NCBI RefSeq assembly: GCF_018531495.1
Contig: NZ_JAHDTI010000010.1
Location: 1-64,000 of the forward strand
Source: Nonomuraea sediminis
GTDB lineage: Bacteria; Actinomycetota; Actinomycetes; Streptosporangiales; Streptosporangiaceae
DNA: 64,000 bases
Direction of reading: 5' to 3'
Both the position numbers and the translations under genes were made by a program. Below the pieces are notes generated by a model. It was not told where the DNA came from. It saw only the letters and a list, made by a program, of their open reading frames with translations, and did no database searches. Below are positions 34,780 to 43,603 of the stretch, piece by piece. The stretch's first letter is position 1; every line of letters begins with the position of its first letter.

Positions 34780-35150
34780 TCGGCGTAGATAGGCGACCAC
34801 CTGGGGAAGCACGACCTCGGCGTGCACCTCGTACAGCTCGATCAGCGCGAGCCTCTGATAGTCCGACGTCGCCGACAGCACGTCGGCCATCAGTTCGACG
34901 CATAGCCGAAGATCCTCCAGGAGGTTGGGCAGCGGGCGCAGCACCCGGGCCAGGAGTAGGGCGAAGTCGCCGCTGGTGAGGTTGGGGCGTACGGTGCCCT
35001 CGGCCTGGGCACGGCTCCACATCCGATCCAGGGCCTGCATCAGCGGACGGCGCAGCCGGACGTTCTCCCGGTCGGTGCGCAGGCCGCGGCGCCGTACAGC
35101 GGTCTCGCGATGCGTCAGCGTCGAGACGGACCAGCTTCGGGACCACACCA
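34780..35150 (-). pseudogene. TetR C-terminal domain fragment
   Basis: About 115 residues resemble the ligand domain of TetR-type regulators: LMQALDRMWSRAQAEGTVRP, LTSGDFALLLARVLRPLP, then LALIELYEVHAEVVLPQV. The N-terminal HTH is missing; upstream sequence turns into an unrelated frame near the cyclotransferase gene. It is a truncated remnant. Confidence 0.45.
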
Positions 35151-35188
35151 CCTGGTCGCCCGCGCGACCAGGTGATTGATCCCTGAGC

Positions 35189-35521
35189 TCAGTTGAGCGC
35201 GTAAACCCAGGCAGTGCGCCCGGACCGCAGCGGTACCTCGACGCGGCGGTATGCATCCACCTCGTAGTCATCGGCCTGGGCCAACTGGTCATCGGTGAGT
35301 GTGAAGACGGTGCCGATCACCTCTGCCTCAGGGCTGTTGTCGGTAATGAGAGCAGGGTGGATCGCTGATCCGCTGAGCTCGATCACGTGAGGGTCCTCAA
35401 TGATGACCTCGCCGAGACGGTGGCCGACGACGGCGTCGGCCACGCCTGCAATTTCGGCTCCGAAAACCGTTCGCTGGACCTCGGGCTGCTGGAGTGTTCC
35501 GTACGAGAAAAGCAGGTGCAT
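35189..35521 (-). CDS. Gamma-glutamylcyclotransferase/AIG2-like protein
   Basis: 110 residues starting MHLLFSYGTLQQPEVQ, with the family's YGTL phosphate-binding loop. A conserved acidic residue in the barrel follows (EAEVIGTVFTLTDDQLAQAD), and the segment DDYEVDAYRRVEVPL is diagnostic ('DxYEGxxYxRxxV'). The family opens gamma-glutamyl amines or amides to 5-oxoproline; the exact substrate is unknown. The ATG at 35521 puts the YGTL loop at residue 7, the usual distance. Confidence 0.88.
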   Translation of the reverse strand: MHLLFSYGTLQQPEVQRTVFGAEIAGVADAVVGHRLGEVIIEDPHVIELSGSAIHPALITDNSPEAEVIGTVFTLTDDQLAQADDYEVDAYRRVEVPLRSGRTAWVYALN

Positions 35522-35990
35522 GATCCAAGTCAATCAGTTGCGTGTCCGCGACCAACGAGCGGCTCCGGGTGCGGGCGACCATCATCTGGATCAGTCGGCC
35601 ACCGCCTCGGCGGTTGGCGCAGCGTCCGGTTCAGCCTCGGGTGTCCCGGATTTCTGATGAGGCAGCCGGTGCGGGTCGCGGCCTTCTCGCCGGGAGATCT
35701 CTTCGGGGTCGCAGAGGCTGCCGTCTGGCCAGGCCGGCGTCTTCCATCTGTGGCCGGTACTACCCGTATGCAGTGCTGGACCCGGAAGTGCTGCTCCTGA
35801 CCGGCACGTCCTCCCTGATACGGATCTTCGCGGCAGATGCGCCCATGGGCTTTCGCCGGTTCCCGTGGCGGCCCTTGCTCTTCAGCCGCCGATGTCATAA
35901 CGGTTGGGCAGCAGGGTGGGACGGGCGCCCTGCCGCTTCGGCTGTGCGCCGTCCGCGCCCGTCTTCTTGGATTCGCAGCTGACCGGAGAC
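35522..35990. other. Interval with only gene scraps
   Basis: On the minus strand one frame (stop at 35591) reads GHRWKTPAWPDGSLCDPEE, then EGRDPHRLPHQ. Another (stop at about 35886) reads ARPTLLPNRYDIGG. Both look like protein ends with actinomycete codon use but are too short to assign. No start sites are seen. Confidence 0.3.
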
Positions 35991-36761
35991 CTACTCAGGC
36001 TGCGGCGTCGCTGCGGCCAGCCTGGAGATCTCGGCGGCGACAGCGCCCGGGGCGGGCGCGACGGTGACACGGGCGATGCCGTCCAGGCTCGGGTGGGCAC
36101 CGACACGGACCCCGTGCCGCGCGTTGCGCAGCAGGTCGATGTCGTTGATGTCGTTGCCGAAGGCGTTGTACTCGTCGATGCCCAGCGAGGTCAGGGCCTC
36201 CCACTTGTTCGTGGTGCCCTGGGCGAAATCGATGATCGCCTCGTCGAGGTGATGGTTGACGGTCATCCCCAGCACGCGGCCGGCCTCGGCGAGGGCCGCC
36301 ATGTCGGTTGCGTTGACCACGAGGAACTTCACGACAGAGGGAAGGTCAGCGAGGTCGACCCGACGGGCGAGGCAGCCTTGGTCGACGCGGCTGAGAATCG
36401 GGTGGTCGGCCGGCCCGGTGTAGGCGTAGTCCCAGGGGCCGTCGGCGAGGTAGCCCGCCTGGTACCGCTCGGCCTCGACCAGCAGCTTGTCGAGTTCGCC
36501 GGCACCGAACGCGGCGCGCGCCCGGACCTGGCCGCCGATGGAGACGAGGCTGCCGTTCCCGCCGATCAGCGTGGCGGCGGGGAAAGCCCCGTCGAGGACA
36601 GGCAGGAGGTCGCGGACCGGCCTTGCGGAGGCGAAGACCAGCTGATGACCGGCATGTTCACATGCCTCGATGGCGGCGAGGATCCGGCTGTCGATCGCCC
36701 GTCCGTCGAAGCAGAGCGTGCCGTCGATGTCGAAGACCGTGGTGCGGGCGCTGGAAATCAC
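35991..36761 (-). CDS. HAD-superfamily hydrolase (Cof-type sugar phosphatase-like)
   Basis: 256 residues. Motif I is TVFDIDGTLCFDG, with the nucleophile and acid/base Asp pair. Motif II is VFASARPVRDLL. A type C2 cap follows (about 80-190), then motif III/IV FGNDINDIDLLRNARHGV (the GNDxxD ligands). Such Cof-type enzymes dephosphorylate sugar phosphates or flavin precursors in the cytoplasm. I begin at the GTG at 36761, immediately before the first strand; longer frames add an Arg-rich unlikely leader. Confidence 0.9.
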   Translation of the reverse strand: MISSARTTVFDIDGTLCFDGRAIDSRILAAIEACEHAGHQLVFASARPVRDLLPVLDGAFPAATLIGGNGSLVSIGGQVRARAAFGAGELDKLLVEAERYQAGYLADGPWDYAYTGPADHPILSRVDQGCLARRVDLADLPSVVKFLVVNATDMAALAEAGRVLGMTVNHHLDEAIIDFAQGTTNKWEALTSLGIDEYNAFGNDINDIDLLRNARHGVRVGAHPSLDGIARVTVAPAPGAVAAEISRLAAATPQPE

Positions 36762-36957
36762 GGTGAGATGGTATCGAGCCGACGCATGGCTCCCCCGGCT
36801 GCTTACAGGCACGCGAGGCACAAGGGAGACACGACCCAGAGGTCGTAGGAGCATGGCGGGTCCCTCTCTGTCAGACTCTCGTGAGACCTGGGGACGAAGT
36901 AGTCTTCTGAGGCTCAAATGGGGCGAGAACAGGATCTTTCAGGTAGCGACTTTGACG

Positions 36958-37391
36958 GTGGCCGACCTCCGTGGGGATCTCGCCGACGATGGTGAGGTGG
37001 ACAAGGGTGACAGGCCTCGATCGGATAGGCCTAAGCGGCGCTCGTTCACGCCGGAGTACAAGCTGGCGATGGTCGAGGCCTACGACGCGGCGACCGAGCC
37101 GGGGGCCAAGGGCGCGTTGCTGCGCCACGAGGGGCTGTATCACTCGCACATCATCGAGTGGCGAAAGGCCCGTGATGCGGGAGCGTTGAACGCGCCGGCG
37201 GCTCAGCCTTCCGGCCCCAAGACGCGCAAGAGCGAGGCCGAGAAGGAGAACGAGCGGCTACGGGCACGGGCGGAGAAGGCCGAGCGGGAGTTGGCCAAGA
37301 CCAGGGCCGCATTGGAGATCATGGGAAAGCGCACGCGCTCTTGGAACTGCTCTCCGAGAGCGCGGACAACGACGCGCCGCCCAAGATGTGA
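36958..37391 (+). pseudogene. IS3-family OrfA with a one-base deletion
   Basis: The frame encodes the HTH of an IS3-type OrfA (KRRSFTPEYKLAMVEAYDAA, then HHEGLYHSHIIEWR-like LRHEGLYHSHIIEWRKARD). The coiled coil SEAEKENERLRARAEKAERE leads to ALEIMG. A base is missing at about 37325, after which the expected ending (KAHALLELLSESADND) continues in the neighbouring frame to a TGA at 37389. It may be a mutation rather than programmed frameshifting, because no slippery A-run is present. Confidence 0.78.
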
Positions 37392-37615
37392 TCGACCAGG
37401 CGTTCGCCGCGCTGGAACCCGTGCTCGGTGTGACCGCGGCGTGCGCCCTGTCGGGCAAATCGCGGACCACCGTGCACCGGCATCGCCATCCCGCGCCGGT
37501 GGTGCTCGGACCGCGCCCGGCACCTGCGCCGCACCCGGCCGCGTTGAGCCCGGATGAGCGGGCGCGGGTGCTGGCCGACCTACGCTCGGCCCGGTTCGTC
37601 GACAAGGCGCCAGCG
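37388..37615 (+). pseudogene. IS3-family OrfB, truncated after about 75 codons
   Basis: A GTG overlapping the OrfA stop starts VIDQAFAALEPVLGVTAACA, then LSGKSRTTVHRHRHP and LSPDERARVLADLRSARFVD, the usual N-terminal region of this OrfB type. The sequence breaks at about 37615 into an unrelated gene; the rve catalytic domain is absent. Confidence 0.75.
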
Positions 37616-37616
37616 C

Positions 37617-37940
37617 GTAGTTGGTCGGGACCCGAACAAGGTTCGAACCACCGACCTGGACGGCACGGTTGGCCAGCGCGACGTCCCAGCCGGAGTGGTT
37701 GGCCCGGAAGTTGGAGTTGACGTGGCACCAGGCGCACGCCTGTTCGGTCGTAGGGTTCCACAGCACCTCCCCGAAGCCAACCTCCTGACCGTGGTAATGG
37801 ATGTACTGCCTGGGCATGACCTCGCGCCCGGACAAGCAGTCTGCCGCCTGGGCGGGAGCGGCTCAACGACCGTCAGCGCTGAGACGGCGGTGATCGTGGT
37901 CGCGAGCACTCCGCGGGCGATACCCGGTCGGGTTCTTCAT
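37617..37940 (-). pseudogene. Frameshifted, truncated secreted-protein gene
   Basis: An ATG at 37940 after GAGGTG starts MKNPTG. A shift then gives a signal-peptide-like core (GVLATTITAVSALTVVEP). A further shift gives the mature part: CLSGREVMPRQYIHYHGQEV, TEQACAWCHVNSNFRANHSG and WDVALANRAVQVGGSNLVRV. Two indels are needed, and the 3' end is cut by the IS3 element. The mature Cys/Trp-rich part is not a family I know. Confidence 0.5.
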
Positions 37941-38042
37941 TGGGGCACCTCTTCTGACCTCCAGACCTGAAGCGGCCAGGTGGCCGATCTAGGGTTGGGC
38001 ATGCCGGTCGGAGTGCTGATCCTTTAGTTGCTGGTGGTTGGG

Positions 38043-38401
38043 CTAGGGGCCGGCGAACCGCCAGTTGTTGTTCACCTCGGCCCATTGTGACCCGGCCGAC
38101 CCGGAGTTTTGGGTGTAGCCGATCTCCCCCGTCACCGCCGCGCGCGAACACGATGGTGTAGTTGGATGTGGGGCTGGTTACGACGGTCGGGTCACCGGCG
38201 AGTTTCCACCAGTGCTGCAGCCCGGCCCTACAGGCCGTATTCGATGGCAGTCGCGTCCGGCTGTACGACGCCCTGGACGGCGGTCGCGCTACCTGGGGCG
38301 GCTGCGACCAGGGCACCGCTGGCAGGCGCGGCGATCGCGATCGCCGTCCCTATCATCGCGGCCACCCCCGCGAGGGCGGAGGTCTGACTGAAACGCATCA
38401 T
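38043..38401 (-). pseudogene. Second frameshifted small secreted-protein gene
   Basis: AAGGAG precedes ATGATG at 38401. The frame gives a signal peptide (SQTSALAGVAAMIGTAIAIA) and ends at a TAG after ATAIEYGL. Continuing in other frames gives CRAGLQHWWKLAGDPTVV, then after another shift EIGYTQNSGSAGSQWAEVNN and a TAG. Three consecutive frames make one sensible 115-residue secreted protein, so two indels inactivated it. It lies directly upstream of the similar broken gene at 37940. Confidence 0.5.
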
Positions 38402-39146
38402 GTGCTCCTTGTTCTGGGATTAGTTGTCATCGTCGCTCTGGCTATTGCGGCGGCGAGAGTTGCACAGTAGACGGCTGTCTTTACTCCGATGTTCCTTCCT
38501 GGCTGGGCCGACATGAGCCTGCGAGGGCAGTATCCGCGAGCACTCCCTCGGTGCGGTAGGACCAGGGTGTCCGGGCCGACCGGATGGAGTCACGTTTCCC
38601 GTACGAACCCGTACACCCCCATGCGGCATACCGGGCCGAGGCTCCACCGTGGTCCCACCAGTATCCTGCAGCCGACCAAGCCCCTTCTGTCACGCCGTTA
38701 CAGGATGTGCCCACTCAGAGGGCGTTACGCAAGTTGATGTCCCTTCCGTCGCTTGCGCTCGGGATGACGTGCTGGTCAAGGGCTCTGCGGGGCTACGGTC
38801 GAGGCTGAGCGAACATGCGCCCCATAGCTCTGCGGCTAACGTCCCCCAAGCCACCGACAACCCACCGTCATCCAACTGACGCAGAGGACTCCGGACATCC
38901 GCGCAGAGGACTTCGGATATCGACAGGGAGTTTCGGGACGGATCGACCTGGGCGAACGCCGCCGCTCGAGGCGCTTCGCTCGACCGTCCCGGAAACGACC
39001 GTTTCCGGGACGACCCAAGGACGCGACAGTGATTGTGGCCGTATGTAGGGCGCGGTGGCCGGCCAAACTCATCGGTCATGCGGCCGGATGGGGTGCCGAT
39101 GACTTTCGCTCTGCGATCGCCTCTGTATGAGTAGGAGGTGGTTGCC
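38402..39146. other. Gene-poor interval with a perfect 11-bp hairpin
   Basis: About 740 bp with no convincing gene. GTCCCGGAAAC (38986-38996) and GTTTCCGGGAC (39001-39011) form a perfect stem with a four-base loop. A minus-strand frame at about 38480-38714 (AGYWWDHGGASARYAAWGC) has a protein-like look but no start signal or known relatives. Confidence 0.4.
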
Positions 39147-39950
39147 ATGACCAGAGCGGTCGTTGTCCGGGACGAGGCACGCGGCGAAGAGGCAGGCGTG
39201 CGCGATCAGGCGCAGACCACGGCCGTGGTCACCGGAGCCAGTCGCGGTTTCGGATCGGCGATCGCCGCCGCGCTGATCGACCGGGGTCACCGCGTCGTCG
39301 GCGTCGCGCGCACCGCCGAGGCGCTGGCGGACCTGCGCCGGGAATTGGGTGCGGCGTTCGTCCCGGTGGTCGCCGACGCGACCGACGCGAAGACCGCCCG
39401 CACCCTGATCGAGCGACACCAACCCACACTGCTCGTACTCAACGCGGGCGCGATGCCCGCCACCGGCCCTGTGCACGAACAATCGTGGGAATCGTTCAGC
39501 CGCAACTGGCACGTTGACACCCAACACGCCTTCCACTGGATGCGCGCGGCGCTGCGACACCCACTGGCGCCCGACAGCCTGGTGGTGGCGATGTCCAGCG
39601 GCGCCGCACTGCGCGGCTCACCACTGAGCGGCGGATACGCGGGCGCGAAAGCGATGATCCGATTCCTCGCCTCTTACGCCGCGGACGAATCCCGCCGCGC
39701 CGCCCTCGGAATCCGCTTCGCGACCGTGCTGCCGCAACTCACGCCTGCCACCGAACTCGGTGCCGCCGGTGTCGCCGCATACGCCGAGCGCGCGGGAATC
39801 GACGCCGCCGCATTCGCGGCAGCACTCGAACCGCTGCTCACGCCCGCCATCGTCGGCGCCGAGATCGCACGGCTGTGCGGGGACACCGGCAACCGGGACG
39901 AGCTGCGGGTATACGAGCTCACCGGCCACGGACTTCACGCGCTGGCGTGA
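39147..39950 (+). CDS. Short-chain dehydrogenase/reductase
   Basis: 267 residues. The cofactor motif is TGASRGFGSAIAAAL, the NAG motif is LVLNAGAMP, and the catalytic pair lies in SGGYAGAKAMIRFLASYA (YxxxK) with a Ser in VVAMSSGAAL. AGGAGG lies ten bases before the ATG. It heads a plus-strand run with a second SDR and an uncharacterised gene, separated by 20-70 bp, so the three may form an operon. Confidence 0.9.
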   Translation: MTRAVVVRDEARGEEAGVRDQAQTTAVVTGASRGFGSAIAAALIDRGHRVVGVARTAEALADLRRELGAAFVPVVADATDAKTARTLIERHQPTLLVLNAGAMPATGPVHEQSWESFSRNWHVDTQHAFHWMRAALRHPLAPDSLVVAMSSGAALRGSPLSGGYAGAKAMIRFLASYAADESRRAALGIRFATVLPQLTPATELGAAGVAAYAERAGIDAAAFAAALEPLLTPAIVGAEIARLCGDTGNRDELRVYELTGHGLHALA

Positions 39951-39970
39951 ACAACAAGAAGGAGAAGGAA

Positions 39971-40762
39971 ATGTTGCTGGAAAACAAGAATGTGGTCGTC
40001 TACGGCGCGGGCGGAGCGGTCGGCAGCGCGGTCGCCCGCGGATTCGCCCACGAAGGCGCCAGGGTCTTCCTGACCGGGCGACATCACGACAACGTCAACA
40101 CCGTCGCGAAGGAAATCTCCGCCGCGGGCGGAGCCGTCGAGACCGCTGTTGTCGACGCCAGGGACGAGAAATCCGTCACCGAACACCTCGACGCCGTCGT
40201 CGCCGACGCCGGCCGCATCGACGTGTCGTTCAACGCGATCGGAATCTCACCGCGGGGACTGCAGGGAATCCCGCTCACCGACCTACCGGTCGACAATTTC
40301 ATGCGACCGATCACGACATACGCTCAGGCTCATTTCGTGACCGCGAAATCCGCCGCACGGCACATGATCCCCCAAGAATCGGGAGTGATCATGATGCACA
40401 CACCCGAACCGGCCCGCGTGAGCCTGCCCCTGGTCGGTGGCATGAGCGTCGGCTGGGCGGCGATGGAAGCCCTCAACCGCGCGCTGTCGGCCGAATGGGC
40501 CCAGCACGGCGTCCGCTCGATCTGCCTGCGCACCACAGGCATGGTCGAGACACCGGTCATTGATGTCGTGTACGGGCTGCACGCCGACGCGCTGGGCATC
40601 CCCAAAGACCAATTCACCGCGGCCGTCAGCACGATGACCCACCGCAAACGCCCCACCACCCTGGCCGAACTCACAGCGGTCGCGGTATTCCTCGCCTCCG
40701 ACCGAGCGTCCGCGATGACCGGAACCGTCGCCAATCTGACCGGCGGAATCATCGTCGACTGA
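39971..40762 (+). CDS. Atypical SDR-family protein lacking the YxxxK motif
   Basis: 263 residues. The N-terminal glycine motif is VVVYGAGGAVGSAVARGFA, then ARVFLTGRH; VSFNAIGIS replaces NNAG. At the catalytic site the sequence reads SLPLVGGMSVGWAAMEALNR, so the usual Tyr-x-x-x-Lys is missing; the region corresponds to enoyl-ACP-reductase-like or inactive SDRs. The C-terminal SAMTGTVANLTGGIIVD is typical SDR. The start is an ATG after GGAGAAGGAA, 20 bp past the first SDR. Confidence 0.85.
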   Translation: MLLENKNVVVYGAGGAVGSAVARGFAHEGARVFLTGRHHDNVNTVAKEISAAGGAVETAVVDARDEKSVTEHLDAVVADAGRIDVSFNAIGISPRGLQGIPLTDLPVDNFMRPITTYAQAHFVTAKSAARHMIPQESGVIMMHTPEPARVSLPLVGGMSVGWAAMEALNRALSAEWAQHGVRSICLRTTGMVETPVIDVVYGLHADALGIPKDQFTAAVSTMTHRKRPTTLAELTAVAVFLASDRASAMTGTVANLTGGIIVD

Positions 40763-40830
40763 CCATGACACGCCCTGGCCGCCACGCACCACACCGGCAG
40801 CCGGGGCACCCCCGACAGAGGAGCAAAACA

Positions 40831-41538
40831 ATGAACGATCTACTCGCGAGCGCGATTGCCGCGCACGGTGGTCTGGACCGGTGGAACCAGATCCAGACGA
40901 TCCGCGTCGACGCCGCCATCACCGGGGCCTTCTGGCAGGTCAAGGGCAAGGCTGACGTGCTGAGGGACATCCGCTTCGAGGTGGACACCACACGGCAACG
41001 GCTGACCATGGACTTCGTCGGTCAAGACCGACGGTCGCTCTTCCAGCCCGACCGGGTCGTCCTGCAGCAATCCGACGGCACGGTTGTCGACGCGCGCGAC
41101 AACCCGGAGCAGTCGTTCGACGGCCACCAGTTCCAGACACCGTGGGACGACCTACATCTTGCATACTTCACCGGGGAAGCACTGTGGACGTATTTGAATA
41201 CGCCGTTCCTGTTCACGTGGCCGGGGTTCGTCTGTGAAGAGATCGCGCCCATCGAGGCCGACGGTGAAACATGGCGGCGGCTGAACGTGACCTTCCCCGA
41301 CCACATCAAGAGCCACACCCGCAAGCAGACGTTCTGCTTCGGCCCGGACGGGCTGCTGCGCCGCCACGACTTCACCATCGACATCGTCGACCCGGGCACC
41401 GAGTCACAGCTTTGCGCCGCTGACTACCACGACATCGACGGCATCATCATCCCAGCGACCCGCCGGGCCTACACCACCGTGGGTGACGACCAGATCATCT
41501 TGGTCGCCATCGACATGGCCGACATCACCGTCCGTTGA
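40831..41538 (+). CDS. Uncharacterised protein
   Basis: 235 residues with GAGGAG before the ATG. The start reads SAIAAHGGLDRWNQIQTIRV, followed by alternating beta-strands (RQRLTMDFVGQDRRSLFQPD, HTRKQTFCFGPDGLLRRHDF, DYHDIDGIIIPATRRAYTTV). This resembles the beta-clam of lipoprotein-carrier proteins, but without a signal peptide. I know such proteins from many actinomycetes next to SDR or sigma genes, with no established function. Confidence 0.8.
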   Translation: MNDLLASAIAAHGGLDRWNQIQTIRVDAAITGAFWQVKGKADVLRDIRFEVDTTRQRLTMDFVGQDRRSLFQPDRVVLQQSDGTVVDARDNPEQSFDGHQFQTPWDDLHLAYFTGEALWTYLNTPFLFTWPGFVCEEIAPIEADGETWRRLNVTFPDHIKSHTRKQTFCFGPDGLLRRHDFTIDIVDPGTESQLCAADYHDIDGIIIPATRRAYTTVGDDQIILVAIDMADITVR

Positions 41539-41568
41539 TCCGAATTCCTTCCGCACAAGGACCTCACG

Positions 41569-42277
41569 ATGAACAACACCCACCGCCCCTGGATCGTCAC
41601 GGCGGGGGAATGGGAGGCCGCGCGCTTGCAGCTGTTGGCGAAGGAGAAAGACCTGACTCGCGCTCGGGACGCCTTGGCCGCAGACCGCAGGCGGATGCCA
41701 TGGCTGAAGGTAGACCAGGAATACATCTTCGAAGGGCCCAACGGAACAGCCCGCCTGCCCGACCTGTTCGACGGCCGCCGTCAGATGCTGCTCTACCGTG
41801 CCTTCTTCGAGCCAGGGGTGTCCGGCTGGCCCGACCACGCGTGCGTCGGCTGCTCGCTGATGGCCGACCAGGTAGCCCATCTCGCGCATCTCAACGCCCG
41901 CGACACCACGCTGGCCTTCGCCTCACGCGCGCCGCAACCCGACATCGAGCGGGTGAAAGCGCGCATGGGCTGGTCCATACACGATCACCGACGGCTTCGA
42001 CGCCGACTTCGGCGTGGCCGAGTGGTACGGCACGAACGCCTTCATCCGCGACAGCGTCTACCGCACCTATTTCATCAACGAGCGTGAACACGAACCGATG
42101 GGAGGGACCTGGACTTCCCTCGACTTCACCGCACTCGGACGCCAAGAGGACTGGGAGGACTCCCCCGAAGGCTACCCACGGGTGCCGCGATACTCGTGGC
42201 TCAACCGACACGACGACTACGACCCGGCCGAGCCTCCCAGCCACCCCGCCACCGTCGACCCGAAGCGCGCCCACTGA
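41569..42277 (+). pseudogene. DUF899 (thioredoxin-like) gene with a frameshift
   Basis: The first frame reads ARLQLLAKEKDLTRARDALA, MPWLKVDQEYIFEGPNG, and MLLYRAFFEPGVSGWPDHAC, then GCSLMADQVAHL, all classic DUF899. After MGWSI the frame is lost at about 41975. The rest (TITDGFDADFGVAEWYGTNA, then GRQEDWEDSPEGYPR) continues two frames over to a stop at 42277. Comparison with the family suggests a few bases were lost at a conserved 'PWYTITD' site. It is a recent mutation or a sequencing error, because both halves are otherwise intact. Confidence 0.88.
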
Positions 42278-42372
42278 CGACCGACGCGACAATCGGCCGG
42301 ACCCGCCAAAAGCCTCGAGTATCGACTCCCACGGCGGCCACAACACGTCACCCACAACAGAATCGGCGGATC

Positions 42373-43335
42373 ATGCACGCTATGACTGAGACTAAGGCCG
42401 GCAACGATGATTTCGGACGACTGAGCGAACCGTTCCGACGCGAGCTGCTCGCCTACTGCTATCGCATGCTCGGTTCGGTCGACGAGGCCGAAGAAGTGGT
42501 GCAAGACGTCTATCTCGACGCCTGGCGGGCATACGACGGGTTCGAGGGCCGCTCGTCGTTGCGGACCTGGCTCTACCGCATCGCGACCCGGGCGTGTTTC
42601 AAAGCGCTGGAAAAAAGCAGACGCAGGCCGCTGCCCGCCGATCTCGGCGCCCCCGAGACAAACCCGGAGGCCAGGCTGGTCGAGCGAACCCCGGAGATAC
42701 CGTGGCTCCAGCCGATACCCGACTTCCTGTTCGCCGCCGCACCGGTCGACCCGGCAACCGTCGTGGTGCAACGACAGACCATGCGGCTCGCCCTGATGGG
42801 GGCACTCCAGCAGCTGCCACCGCGACAACGAGCCGTGCTGATCCTGCGCGACGTGCTGCAATGGCGGACCACCGAGGTCGCGGAACTGCTGGAGATGACA
42901 ACAGCGGCCGTCAACAGCGCACTCCAGCGAGCCCGAGCCCAGGTTCCGCTCAGCGAGGACCGTCTGACCGAACCGGCCGAACCACGGCAGCGAGCCCTGC
43001 TCGACCGATACGTCACCGCATTCGAAACCGCGGACGTCGATCAACTCGTCGCGGTATTGACCGAAGACGCACGATGGGAAATGCCACCAATCGCGACCTG
43101 GTTCGAAGGCCGCGACACCATCCTCGCCTTCCTTGCCAGACAGATGCGGATAATCGGACCAGCCGAACTGGTCGCCACCTCCGCCAATGGACAGCCCGCC
43201 TTCGCGGTGTACGCCCGCGGCCACGACGGTGCGCGCCACCCCCACGCACTGCACGTATTGACAACCATCGCTGAGGGCGTCAACAGAATCGTCGCGTTCC
43301 ACGGCTCCGGGCTGTTTCCGCTGTTCGGACTCTGA
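42373..43335 (+). CDS. ECF sigma factor with C-terminal SnoaL-like domain
   Basis: 320 residues. Sigma region 2 is ELLAYCYRMLGSVDEAEEVV, then QDVYLDAWRAYDGFEGRSSL and RTWLYRIATRACF. Region 4 is LQQLPPRQRAVLILRDVLQW, then AELLEMTTAAVNSALQRAR. A SnoaL/NTF2-like domain (about 205-315) ends in NRIVAFHGSGLFPLFGL. The long linker and the extra domain place it with the SigG/SigJ-like ECF group that is controlled by its own C-terminal domain rather than by a classical anti-sigma factor. The ATG at 42373 follows GGCGGA. It lies downstream of the DUF899 and SDR genes, which could be its targets. Confidence 0.92.
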   Translation: MHAMTETKAGNDDFGRLSEPFRRELLAYCYRMLGSVDEAEEVVQDVYLDAWRAYDGFEGRSSLRTWLYRIATRACFKALEKSRRRPLPADLGAPETNPEARLVERTPEIPWLQPIPDFLFAAAPVDPATVVVQRQTMRLALMGALQQLPPRQRAVLILRDVLQWRTTEVAELLEMTTAAVNSALQRARAQVPLSEDRLTEPAEPRQRALLDRYVTAFETADVDQLVAVLTEDARWEMPPIATWFEGRDTILAFLARQMRIIGPAELVATSANGQPAFAVYARGHDGARHPHALHVLTTIAEGVNRIVAFHGSGLFPLFGL

Positions 43336-43347
43336 CCAGGCAACGGC

Positions 43348-43602
43348 ATGTCCGAACAGGAAAACATCGCCCAGCACGCACAGCTGCGGCTGTTCTGCCA
43401 ACTCATGCTCGGTTCAGCCGACGCCGCCGACCACATGATTCAGCAGGTCTACCGTCGTGCACTCGAATACCACGACGAGCTAGAGAATTGGCCATCGGAA
43501 CGCGTTCAACTGTTCCGTATCGCAGCCGACATCTGCGGAGTCCGCCGACAAGGCCGGAACAGATACTGCTACGGCCCGGGCGACGACATCGGCGATGAAT
43601 AG
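43348..43602 (+). CDS. Small stand-alone sigma-region-2-like protein
   Basis: 84 residues. The segment LRLFCQLMLGSADAADHMIQ, then QVYRRALEYHDELENWPSER and VQLFRIAADIC, aligns position by position with region 2 of the sigma factor just upstream (LLAYCYRMLGSVDEAEEVVQ and its continuation). There is no region 4. It begins 12 bp after the sigma stop, so the two are probably co-transcribed. It may be an extra sigma-2 domain acting as a regulator or the remnant of a duplicated sigma gene; I cannot tell which. Confidence 0.6.
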   Translation: MSEQENIAQHAQLRLFCQLMLGSADAADHMIQQVYRRALEYHDELENWPSERVQLFRIAADICGVRRQGRNRYCYGPGDDIGDE

Positions 43603-43603
43603 C

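Noticed and set aside
37315..37335. Programmed -1 frameshift site between IS3 OrfA frames
   Set aside because: There is no A6G-type slippery run or stimulatory structure; a simple one-base deletion explains the shift, and OrfB is truncated anyway.
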